Below, one piece after another: positions 1-5,247 of a DNA stretch of 8,725 bases. Numbering within the stretch: the first letter of the stretch is position 1; the number at the start of each line of letters is the position of its first letter. The notes beneath the pieces are model-generated. The model was not told where the DNA came from, did not search any database, and saw nothing but the letters and a program-made list of their open reading frames with translations. Source of the stretch: an uncultured Clostridia bacterium (GTDB taxonomy: Bacteria; Bacillota; Clostridia; Oscillospirales; Ruminococcaceae); the NCBI GenBank assembly GCA_945835425.1, contig CAMAJC010000061.1, positions 1 to 8,725 on the forward strand. Reading direction: 5' to 3'. Position numbers and translations under genes: made by a program.

Positions 1-18
1 TCCGGAGGCATTTTCTGT

Positions 19-546
19 TTATCCGTTTTCTTCGATGAGGATGCCCTTTTCCCGCAGGATCCGGCAGATCCGTTCAAAGGACTCTGCGTTCGGGCAGGAA
101 ACCGTATGGCTGTGGACGCCGCCTGCCAGGGTGAGGAGCGGCGCTGCGTGTTTCTCCGCCAGGGCCTTTTGCAGCTCATCGGCGTCATACCGGGAGAAAA
201 TCCGCAGCGGCGCCGACAAAACGCCGTAGACCGGATGCTCCACCGAAATATCGACCGCTGCGCCGCCGTTGTCGACGATGGTGTACAGCTCGTCCAGCAG
301 CTGGTCCTCCCGATGGCGGCAGCAGATGGTGCGGACGATCCCTTCAGAGCCGCCCTGCAGCTGATACCCCCTTGCCGTAGAGACGATATCAACGCCGCCT
401 GCCCGCAAAAGGGCGATATCACCGACAATGATCTGCCGTGAAACATTAAACTGCGCCGCCATGGCGCTGGCGCTGATGATTTTCCCGTTGCTGCGGCGGA
501 GCAGACCCAAAATCTGTTCCCGACGCGCCGATGCTGACAATGCCAT
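19..546 (-). CDS. niaR: NiaR-type niacin-responsive transcriptional repressor (HTH + 3H domain)
   Basis: This is a 175-residue DNA-binding repressor. In Firmicutes, NiaR (YrxA) represses genes for de novo NAD synthesis and niacin uptake when niacin is plentiful. Residues about 3-60 form an HTH_11-like winged helix (QFNVSRQIIVGDI recognition region). Residues about 70-170 form the 3H domain, named for conserved histidines. H78, E86, H145 and H147 fall almost exactly where I recall the metal ligands of Thermotoga TM1602 (H79, E87, H144, H146), and VEHPVYG is also typical. I chose the ATG at 546 because GGAGG lies 11 nt and AGGA 3 nt upstream, and the homologous region starts there. An in-frame ATG at 564 would add six residues but would put that Shine-Dalgarno inside the gene. 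Length is normal for the family. The gene has its own promoter, with a likely NiaR operator at the transcription start, suggesting autoregulation. No target NAD or niacin gene is visible here. Confidence 0.93.
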   Translation of the reverse strand: MALSASARREQILGLLRRSNGKIISASAMAAQFNVSRQIIVGDIALLRAGGVDIVSTARGYQLQGGSEGIVRTICCRHREDQLLDELYTIVDNGGAAVDISVEHPVYGVLSAPLRIFSRYDADELQKALAEKHAAPLLTLAGGVHSHTVSCPNAESFERICRILREKGILIEENG

Positions 547-565
547 CGATCCTATCGCCTCCATG

Positions 566-627
566 CTGTCCCGTAAGGGAAAAGCCTTGAATCAGAGTCC
601 CGTAAGGGAAACTTGTGATTCGGACAG
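566..627 (-). repeat. niaR leader with two 15-bp direct repeats and nested inverted repeats
   Basis: The plus-strand word GTCCCGTAAGGGAAA occurs twice, at 568-582 and 597-611, offset by 29 bp. Each copy contains the palindrome TCCC-GTAA-GGGA. Two further pairs of arms enclose them: CTGTCC (566-571) with GGACAG (622-627), and GAATCA (589-594) with TGATTC (616-621). AAGG (575-578) can also pair with CCTT (585-588). Together the arms allow a three-way-junction fold of the niaR leader RNA, ending just before the start region. It could equally be a pair of protein-binding palindromes or a small duplicated element. I recognise no known RNA family. Confidence 0.55.
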
Positions 628-672
628 CTGTCTTTACACCTTTATTATAACACAAAAGTGCCGGGATGAAAA
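623..672 (-). promoter_or_regulatory. niaR promoter with probable NiaR operator
   Basis: On the minus strand a perfect TATAAT (649-644) lies 17 bp from a weaker -35, TTTTCA (672-667). The predicted transcription start near 637 falls inside AGGTGTAAAGACAGCTGT (641-624). This contains the perfect palindrome GACAGCTGTC (632-623) and a second GGTGT half. From memory, NiaR sites in Firmicutes are built of repeated ACACCTGT/ACAGGTGT-like halves, so this looks like an autoregulatory operator that would block transcription initiation. The promoter is well supported. The operator identity rests on recollection of the motif. Confidence 0.65.
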
Positions 673-687
673 GGCGAATTTTGCCTT
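671..687 (-). terminator. weak hairpin after the YczE-like gene
   Basis: AAGGC (671-675) pairs with GCCTT (683-687) around a 7-nt loop, overlapping the stop codon of the membrane-protein gene. On the minus strand it is followed only by TTTCATC, a poor U-tract. It may slow or partly terminate transcription before the niaR promoter, but some read-through into niaR is likely. Confidence 0.25.
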
Positions 688-1372
688 ACTGGAGCTGCAG
701 CGGCTTTTTCAGAAGCTTTTTAAACATCCCCGCAGCCCGTCCGATCAGCAGGGCGGAGAACACCGTCCCCAGGCCGATGCCGATGATATGGTGGGCGAAA
801 ACAAGGGAAATGATGCAGGTCAGGCACATCATCGAGATATCGAAGGTGTATTTCATCTTGCCGAATTCCCAGCCTGCCGCCCATGCAAGGGTATTGACCA
901 TTCCGTCGGCGGCGTTGGGCACCAGGTCCATCCCGACCGACAGGGTCACGCCGAAGCCGGTCAGCAGAATCGCTGCGGCCAGCAGCAAAAACCCGTCGAC
1001 ATACCCTTTTGCCATGAAGTTTAGAAGGTTATCGAAAAAGTCGACCAGCCGTCCGAACAGCAGCGCCATCGGGAACTGCAGAATAATCTTGAGCGAAAAG
1101 CTTCGGCGGATGATCAGCTGGGCGATAATAAAAATAAAATAGAGGATGAAGGTGCAGGTGCCCAGAGTCAGGCCGGTGATCCGGCTGACACTGTAAGGAA
1201 CCGAGTTGATGGCGGCGACGCCCATCCCGGTCTTGGTGTTGAGGACGATCCCGAAGCAGAGGATGACCATCCCGGCCAGATAAACCGGCAGACGAATCGG
1301 CATCGGGAGGGTTGTCCCGGCTTTTTTGGCAGAGGTGGTTTTGGCGGTATTTTGGGCGGCAGCGGTGTTCAT
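686..1372 (-). CDS. YczE/YyaS/YitT-like integral membrane protein, function unknown
   Basis: This is a 228-residue polytopic membrane protein. After a short polar N-terminus (residues 1-25, rich in Ala, Thr and Lys), hydrophobic segments lie at about 28-46, 68-88, 97-118, 127-150, 174-195 and 196-215, so five or six membrane spans. Patterns such as GIVLNTKTGMGVAAINSVPYSVS and GMDLVPNAADGMVN are typical of the YczE/YyaS/YitT-like (DUF6198-type) families of Firmicutes, whose transported substrate is not established. The start is supported by AGAAAGGA 8 nt upstream (1381-1388). The gene begins 35 bp after the stop of the ArsR-HTH regulator on the same strand, so the two are probably co-transcribed. 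A link to niacin uptake is conceivable because niaR follows, but the only NiaR-like site seen lies downstream of this gene. I assign no substrate. Confidence 0.8.
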   Translation of the reverse strand: MNTAAAQNTAKTTSAKKAGTTLPMPIRLPVYLAGMVILCFGIVLNTKTGMGVAAINSVPYSVSRITGLTLGTCTFILYFIFIIAQLIIRRSFSLKIILQFPMALLFGRLVDFFDNLLNFMAKGYVDGFLLLAAAILLTGFGVTLSVGMDLVPNAADGMVNTLAWAAGWEFGKMKYTFDISMMCLTCIISLVFAHHIIGIGLGTVFSALLIGRAAGMFKKLLKKPLQLQ

Positions 1373-1407
1373 GGGAAAAATCCTTTCTGATTATGATAGT
1401 GGGCGGC

Positions 1408-2526
1408 TCACAGGCCGAAAAGCTGGCGGAGCTGACGCAGCAGCCGATTGGTGCCTTCTTTCGACAAGCGGTACTCGATCCGGACACCGTGCTTCTCCAC
1501 CGTCACGAAGTCATTCTGGCACAGCAGGTTCATATGGTGGGAGACAGTCGCCGGAGACAGCCCGGTCAGGGCGCAGAGGTCGGCTCCGCACAGCGGCCCG
1601 CTGCGCAGCTCCCAGAGGATTTTCAGCCGCTGCCGGTCGTCCAGCGCCTTGCAGCGGGAAATCAGCTGCTGCGGGATATTGCTGTCCGTCCGCTTGTCCA
1701 GCAGTCCGTCGTACATACAGCCGAGATGAAAGTACAGCCCATCGGGGTTTTGCATCAGCTCCGGCACGGCCCAGAGGGACAGCCCGTTATACTGTCCGGC
1801 ACCGGGGATAATTGTCAACGCCTCGCTGTCAAGGCCGAAATGGTACCGTTCCGACAGAACCGCCTGCAGCGAAGGCGCTTCCCGCAGATGGCGCTCCATC
1901 TCTCCGACCGCCCGGTCAAAGAGCGGCTGCAGCCGGGGAAGGTGCCGTTTATAGGCTTCCATCGGCGCTGTGAGCAGCCGGGAAACCTCCTCCTCCATCT
2001 CCTGCGCGCGCATGGCGACGTCCGCGGCCATCCATTTTATCTCAGCAGGGAAATCCGCGTCCGCCAGCAGCCGCATCAGTTCCGGGAAAGTCTGCAGCTG
2101 TTCAAAGGCGGCGTTGTCGTTTCCCGGCAGCACGCAGACCGCAGTCCGGACCTGCACCTGTTCCCGGCGCTCCTCCGGGAAATCTCCCGGCGTCATCCCG
2201 ACCGTAACCATCCAGGCGAGAATAGTGCCCGGCGACAGCTGGCTCGGGTCGGCAGAGGTGAAATAATAGGAAAGAAGCTCCTCCGGAATCTGCCGGGCCG
2301 CGTCCGCGACATCCGAAAAAAGCGCGTCCAGAACGGCAAAATCTTCTTTCAGCCGGGCGGTATCTTCCGTTATATAGGCTGTCTGCAGGAAGTTTTGCAG
2401 CCAGCTTTTCGGCTGCCCCATCCGTTTGTCGGGGTCAGTCTTATCCTGCTGCAGCGCAGTCAAAATCATCGCGGTATCGACACAGATATTCGGTTCATGG
2501 GAAAAGGTGCAGTGTATCTTGCCCAT
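1408..2526 (-). CDS. Transcriptional regulator with C-terminal ArsR-type winged helix and large N-terminal domain
   Basis: This protein has 372 residues, much longer than the roughly 100-residue classic ArsR/SmtB repressors. The DNA-binding part is at the C-terminus, about residues 290-372: KALDDRQRLKILWEL, then LCALTGLSPATVSHHMNLL as helix-turn-helix, then a wing ending in EYRLSKEG. The metal-sensing ELCVCDL box of ArsR is replaced by PLCGADL, so classic metalloid sensing is unlikely. Residues 1-285 are mostly helical and soluble, probably for effector binding or dimerisation, and I cannot assign a ligand. Firmicutes encode many such ArsR-HTH proteins beside MFS permeases. GGAGGG lies 5 nt upstream of the ATG. 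The MFS gene is immediately upstream on the same strand and the YczE-like gene immediately downstream, so these are its likely targets or partners. It has its own promoter in the 119-bp gap. Confidence 0.82.
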   Translation of the reverse strand: MGKIHCTFSHEPNICVDTAMILTALQQDKTDPDKRMGQPKSWLQNFLQTAYITEDTARLKEDFAVLDALFSDVADAARQIPEELLSYYFTSADPSQLSPGTILAWMVTVGMTPGDFPEERREQVQVRTAVCVLPGNDNAAFEQLQTFPELMRLLADADFPAEIKWMAADVAMRAQEMEEEVSRLLTAPMEAYKRHLPRLQPLFDRAVGEMERHLREAPSLQAVLSERYHFGLDSEALTIIPGAGQYNGLSLWAVPELMQNPDGLYFHLGCMYDGLLDKRTDSNIPQQLISRCKALDDRQRLKILWELRSGPLCGADLCALTGLSPATVSHHMNLLCQNDFVTVEKHGVRIEYRLSKEGTNRLLRQLRQLFGL

Positions 2527-2556
2527 GTTATCCCTCCGTTCTACCTTGGGGAAGTT

Positions 2557-2601
2557 CTGATGGATGCGGCTCTCTGCCTTTTGGGAGCTGCAAGCAATCA
2601 G
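2557..2601 (-). promoter_or_regulatory. imperfect hairpin at the 5' end of the regulator mRNA
   Basis: On the minus strand CTGAT (2601-2597) pairs with ATCAG (2561-2557). Inside, TGCAGCTC pairs with GAGCCGCA apart from one A-C mismatch, separated by a small internal loop and a 12-nt apical loop. It would start about 5 nt after the predicted transcription start. It could stabilise the transcript or serve as an operator dyad. No known RNA family was recognised. Confidence 0.35.
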
Positions 2602-2612
2602 TGTTCTCTTAT

Positions 2613-2641
2613 ACTATACCGCAAAATCGCCGTTTCGGCAA
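2613..2641 (-). promoter_or_regulatory. promoter of the ArsR-HTH regulator gene
   Basis: On the minus strand TTGCCG (2641-2636) is separated by exactly 17 bp from TATAGT (2618-2613). It lies 87 bp upstream of the regulator's ATG. A short dyad, GCCG-TTT-CGGC (2629-2639), sits on the -35 box just after the MFS stop codon. It could act as an operator or as a weak end signal for the MFS transcript. Confidence 0.6.
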
Positions 2642-2645
2642 GATG

Positions 2646-3908
2646 TTACAGGCTGTGAAATCCGCGCATCCTGCGGGTCAGCAGGAAAAATACCGCCGCG
2701 GCGCCGCCGAAAAGGGCAAAGAGCGCCGGTACCGGCAGCAGCGCCGCCAGGCCGGAACAGCACAGAGACCCCAGACAGGGCGCACAGCTGAGCCCTGCGT
2801 TCATCAGTCCGCTGACCCGCGCCATATACTGCTGCCCGACCGCTTCCATAAACGAGGCGCTGAAAACCGTCGTGATGATTCCGGCGCAGCCCCCGCAGAG
2901 AAACGTCGCCAGGAAAAGCAGCGCTGCCCGCATCCACATTTCCGGCAGCAGCGGCAGCACGCTCATAATAAGAAGCGTCAGAGCAAGTCCCATCCCGCTC
3001 CCCACCAGGAGTTTTCGCCTTGCCACGCTCTTTTCCAGAAACGGATAGACAAATGCGCCCAGCCCAAGTCCTATGGTCAGGCAGACGTTCGCGGCGGACA
3101 GGACACCGGCGCCCATCGTTTCGCCGAAGCGCAGATCGTCAATAATGTAGATGGTGGAAAAACTGTTGATGGGGTTCAGGAAAAGGTTGATCATCATTCC
3201 CAGCAGCATCAGCGCGAGGATGAGGGGAGAATGTACCGCATAGGCGACGCCCTCCCGGAGCATCGAAAAATAGCCCTGTACCCCGCTTTTCCCCTGCGCA
3301 CCGCCGCTTTTCTCCTCCCGGTACCGGACAAGCCCGTAGCAGCCGCAGCAGATAAAAAAGGTCGCGGCGTCGATCAGCAGGGCGGCCGGTGCGCCCAATA
3401 CGGCCACAATACCGCCTGCGCAGGCCAGTCCCACCAGCTCCGCAGCCCGGGAAACCGCTCCACGCAGAGACGCGCCGACTGTATAAAGCTTTTGCGGCAG
3501 CAGCCGGACGGTCAGGGCGCTTCCCGCCGGCATCTCCAGCGCTTCAACGCCCGACTGCAAAAGGGTGACTGCAAAAAGCATCGGGACACTGAGCAGCCCC
3601 ATCCGGTACAGCGCCGCGATCAGCAAAATCAACCCACCCCGCACCGCGTCGCAGACCATCACCGTCCGCCGTTTGTCCATCTGCTCGGACAGTACCCCGG
3701 CAAAGGGCTGCAGCAGGATGGTCGGCAGGTAGTTGACCGCCAGGATCAGCGCCATCAGCGACGCGCTGCCCGTGACCTGATAAACAATCCAGGCAAAGGC
3801 GATCGAGTCGATCGAATCGCCAAACCGGGAAACCGTATTTCCGGCCAGGGTTGCGAGAAAATCGCGCTGGCGAAGCAGCGGCTTATAGGCATCTAATTTC
3901 GATAACAT
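2646..3908 (-). CDS. Major facilitator superfamily permease, exporter-like (MFS_3/EntS type)
   Basis: This is a 420-residue membrane transporter with about twelve hydrophobic segments, the usual MFS length. RFGDSIDSIAFAWIVYQVTGS near residues 28-48 and the loop 2-3 motif A variant GVLSEQMDKRRTVMVCDAVRG (71-91) place it with drug- or siderophore-exporter-like MFS proteins. A polar central loop (about 195-215) divides the two halves. The family moves small molecules outward using proton flow; the substrate cannot be read from the sequence. GGGAGGAG (3924-3917) precedes the ATG at 3908, and the TTGACA-17-TATTAT promoter is near consensus. The ArsR-HTH regulator follows 119 bp downstream on the same strand, suggesting substrate-induced control. 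Macrolide, siderophore or peptide export are all possible. Confidence 0.85.
   Translation of the reverse strand: MLSKLDAYKPLLRQRDFLATLAGNTVSRFGDSIDSIAFAWIVYQVTGSASLMALILAVNYLPTILLQPFAGVLSEQMDKRRTVMVCDAVRGGLILLIAALYRMGLLSVPMLFAVTLLQSGVEALEMPAGSALTVRLLPQKLYTVGASLRGAVSRAAELVGLACAGGIVAVLGAPAALLIDAATFFICCGCYGLVRYREEKSGGAQGKSGVQGYFSMLREGVAYAVHSPLILALMLLGMMINLFLNPINSFSTIYIIDDLRFGETMGAGVLSAANVCLTIGLGLGAFVYPFLEKSVARRKLLVGSGMGLALTLLIMSVLPLLPEMWMRAALLFLATFLCGGCAGIITTVFSASFMEAVGQQYMARVSGLMNAGLSCAPCLGSLCCSGLAALLPVPALFALFGGAAAVFFLLTRRMRGFHSL
3896..3903. promoter_or_regulatory. half-site ATTTCGAT at the MFS start codon
   Basis: ATTTCGAT, followed by AACATT, lies over codons 2-4 of the MFS gene. It repeats one arm of the dyad at 3980-3997, which on the minus strand also reads ATTTCGATAAACAT. 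It may be a second contact point for the same regulator, or a coincidence of coding sequence. Confidence 0.3.
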
Positions 3909-3943
3909 TCAAATCACTCCTCCCAAATACTTTGAATATCATC

Positions 3944-3972
3944 ATAATATCACCTGTATTCACGTTTGTCAA
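3944..3972 (-). promoter_or_regulatory. strong promoter of the MFS gene
   Basis: On the minus strand there is a perfect -35 TTGACA (3972-3967), a 17-bp spacer and TATTAT (3949-3944). The transcription start is expected near 3937, giving a leader of about 29 nt. Such a near-consensus promoter would be very active unless regulated. Confidence 0.8.
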
Positions 3973-3979
3973 CATTTAT

Positions 3980-3997
3980 TTTCGATGTTTATCGAAA
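3980..3997. promoter_or_regulatory. inverted repeat TTTCGAT-N4-ATCGAAA, candidate operator
   Basis: Perfect 7-bp arms, TTTCGAT (3980-3986) and ATCGAAA (3991-3997), flank GTTT. The centre lies 16 bp upstream of the MFS -35 box, about position -51 from the expected start. This suits an activator or an upstream repressor site. The ArsR-HTH protein encoded downstream is the obvious candidate to bind it. The site is far (more than 100 bp) from the divergent lacI promoter. Confidence 0.55.
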
Positions 3998-4034
3998 TAT
4001 AAGCAAAAAAGGAAAACCGGTTATTCCCCGCGGC

Positions 4035-4094
4035 GCCGTAAGACGGCAGAGAATCCGTCTCCGTCTGCACAAAATCTGTTTCCCGCAGGGGAAA
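4035..4094. repeat. clustered inverted repeats between the divergent MFS and lacI promoters
   Basis: Three short dyads sit in the divergent intergenic region: GCCGT-AAG-ACGGC (4035-4047), AGACGG-N8-CCGTCT (4041-4060), and TTTCCC-GCAG-GGGAAA (4079-4094). The last ends 4 bp before the lacI -35 box. They lie upstream of both predicted transcription starts, so they are more likely protein-binding or DNA-structural elements than RNA terminators. No binding protein can be named. Confidence 0.35.
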
Positions 4095-4098
4095 ACCC

Positions 4099-4127
4099 TT
4101 GACGCGCCGCTATAAACGTGTTACTAT
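4099..4127 (+). promoter_or_regulatory. promoter of the lacI-xylB unit
   Basis: TTGACG (4099-4104), a 17-bp spacer and TACTAT (4122-4127) form a good sigma-A type promoter. Transcription is expected to start near 4134, leaving a leader of about 45 nt before the LacI-family gene. Confidence 0.7.
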
Positions 4128-4138
4128 AAAAATAGACA

Positions 4139-4150
4139 GTGCTCGTGCAC
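4139..4150. promoter_or_regulatory. candidate LacI-family operator GTGCTCGTGCAC
   Basis: This near-palindrome has GTGC and GCAC arms around a central CG, the hallmark of LacI/GalR-family operators, with one mismatched pair. It lies just after the predicted transcription start, where a bound repressor would block initiation, and directly before the gene for a LacI-family protein. Autoregulation is therefore plausible. The arms are only 4 bp, so confidence is limited. Confidence 0.35.
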
Positions 4151-4178
4151 AATCACCCATAGGGAAAGGAGGCGGCTT

Positions 4179-5198
4179 ATGCCGGTAACGGTAAAACAGA
4201 TCGCCGAACTGGCCGGGGTTTCCCGCGGAACGGTCGACCGGGCGCTCAACGGGCGCGGAAACGTCCGGCCGGAGGTGGAAAAGCGGATCCTGGAGATCGC
4301 GGAGGAGATGGGGTATACCCCCAACCGCGCGGGAAAAGCGCTGGCCTATCAGCGGAAAAACCTCTCCTTCGGCATCATCGTCAACGCCGAGGGCAACGAG
4401 TTTTTTGACGATGTGCTCAAAGGTGCGCGGATGGCGGTGGATGAATACGCCGATTTCGGCATCACCCTGAGAGTTGCCTGCGGGCGCGGGTATGACGTGG
4501 GGCAGCAGCTTGCCCAGCTGGACGAAATGCAGGCGGCAGGCGTCTCGGGAATCGCCATCAGCCCGATCAATGTCCCGGAGATCGAGGAGAAGATCAACCG
4601 GATGATCGACGCCGGCATCGCGGTTCTGACGGTCAACTCGGACATCGAAAACACGGGAAGGCTTTGCTATGTCGGCTGCAACTACTATCAGTCGGGCGTC
4701 ACGGCGGCAGGGATGCTGCGGCTGATGCGGCCAAGCGGTGTCCGCGCCGGGATCATCACCGGCTCCATCCGGATGCTGGGGCATAACCGGCGGATGAAGG
4801 GATTTTCGGACAGCCTGAAAAAAATGCCGGACAGTCTCGTCTCGGATGTGGAGGAGAGCCTCGACGAACGGGATGTGGCCTATCAGGCTGCACGCCGGAT
4901 GCTGACCGCCCACCCGGAGATCAACACCCTGTATTTCGCGGCAGCCGGTGCGGTCGGCGGTATGCAGGCGGCCATCGACCTCGGCACAGAGGGGCTGACC
5001 GTCATATCCTGCGACGACACCGACGAAATCCGCAGTCTGATGCGGCAGGGACTGATCCACGCGACCATCTGCCAGGAGCCTTTCCGGCAGGGCTACCGCG
5101 CCATGCAGATTTTATTCGACGCCATCGTCAACAATACCCCTCCGGCAGAGGAATTCTGCTACATGGACAATATCATCCGCATCAGGGAAAACCTGTGA
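4179..5198 (+). CDS. LacI-family transcriptional regulator with RbsB-like sugar-binding domain
   Basis: This is a 339-residue regulator of typical LacI-family length. Residues 4-56 are the LacI helix-turn-helix and hinge: TVKQIAELAGVSRGTVDRAL, then NVRPEVEKRILEIAEEMGYTPN and AGKALA. Residues about 62-330 form a type I periplasmic-binding-protein fold of the sugar ABC-receptor kind (Peripla_BP_4), with FFDDVLKGARMAVDEY, TVNSDIENTGRLCYVGCNY and ISCDDTDEIRSLMRQG. The ligand is probably a pentose or related sugar, or its phosphate, judged from the neighbour. AAAGGAGG lies 6 nt upstream of the ATG. The xylulokinase gene starts 49 bp after the stop on the same strand with no clear promoter between, so they are likely co-transcribed and the regulator probably controls its own operon. 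The effector cannot be fixed from sequence. Confidence 0.93.
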   Translation: MPVTVKQIAELAGVSRGTVDRALNGRGNVRPEVEKRILEIAEEMGYTPNRAGKALAYQRKNLSFGIIVNAEGNEFFDDVLKGARMAVDEYADFGITLRVACGRGYDVGQQLAQLDEMQAAGVSGIAISPINVPEIEEKINRMIDAGIAVLTVNSDIENTGRLCYVGCNYYQSGVTAAGMLRLMRPSGVRAGIITGSIRMLGHNRRMKGFSDSLKKMPDSLVSDVEESLDERDVAYQAARRMLTAHPEINTLYFAAAGAVGGMQAAIDLGTEGLTVISCDDTDEIRSLMRQGLIHATICQEPFRQGYRAMQILFDAIVNNTPPAEEFCYMDNIIRIRENL

Positions 5199-5224
5199 CA
5201 ACGTGACACCTTTGACACTTTTGA
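5195..5224 (+). repeat. triple TGACA repeat in the lacI-xylB gap
   Basis: GTGACA (5195-5200), GTGACA (5203-5208) and TTGACA (5212-5217) follow each other at 8- and 9-bp steps, starting within the lacI stop codon. The last copy is part of GACACTTTTGA (5214-5224), which is repeated before the symporter gene at 7013-7023. TTGACA has no matching -10 box, so a promoter is unlikely. It may be a regulator-binding or mRNA element. Confidence 0.4.
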
Positions 5225-5247
5225 TTAAGCAGAAAGGAAGAAAGTCT

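Noticed and set aside
1..18. Possible start of a further minus-strand gene after niaR (ATG near 11)
   Set aside because: Only a few codons are inside the window and the upstream Shine-Dalgarno is poor, so it cannot be supported.
1312..2658. Long plus-strand open frame opposite the ArsR-HTH regulator gene
   Set aside because: Its protein is rich in Arg, Gln, His and Pro with no recognisable domain, and it lies antisense to a gene with a clear winged helix, Shine-Dalgarno and promoter. GC-rich codon bias explains the open frame.
2601..3896. Long plus-strand open frame opposite the MFS gene
   Set aside because: It gives a Gln/His/Arg-rich, low-complexity translation with no membrane or domain pattern; the opposite strand encodes an obvious MFS permease.
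4110..5060. Long minus-strand open frame opposite the LacI-family gene
   Set aside because: There is no family resemblance and the start is not supported; the plus strand has a textbook LacI protein.
5212..5240. Internal promoter for xylB based on TTGACA at 5212
   Set aside because: No -10-like hexamer occurs 16-18 bp downstream; the position holds the purine-rich Shine-Dalgarno region.
5203..5247. GTG at 5203 as the xylB start
   Set aside because: It adds 15 residues with no family match and lacks a good Shine-Dalgarno; ATG 5248 has AAAGGA at proper distance and begins the conserved IGIDLGTSGTK.
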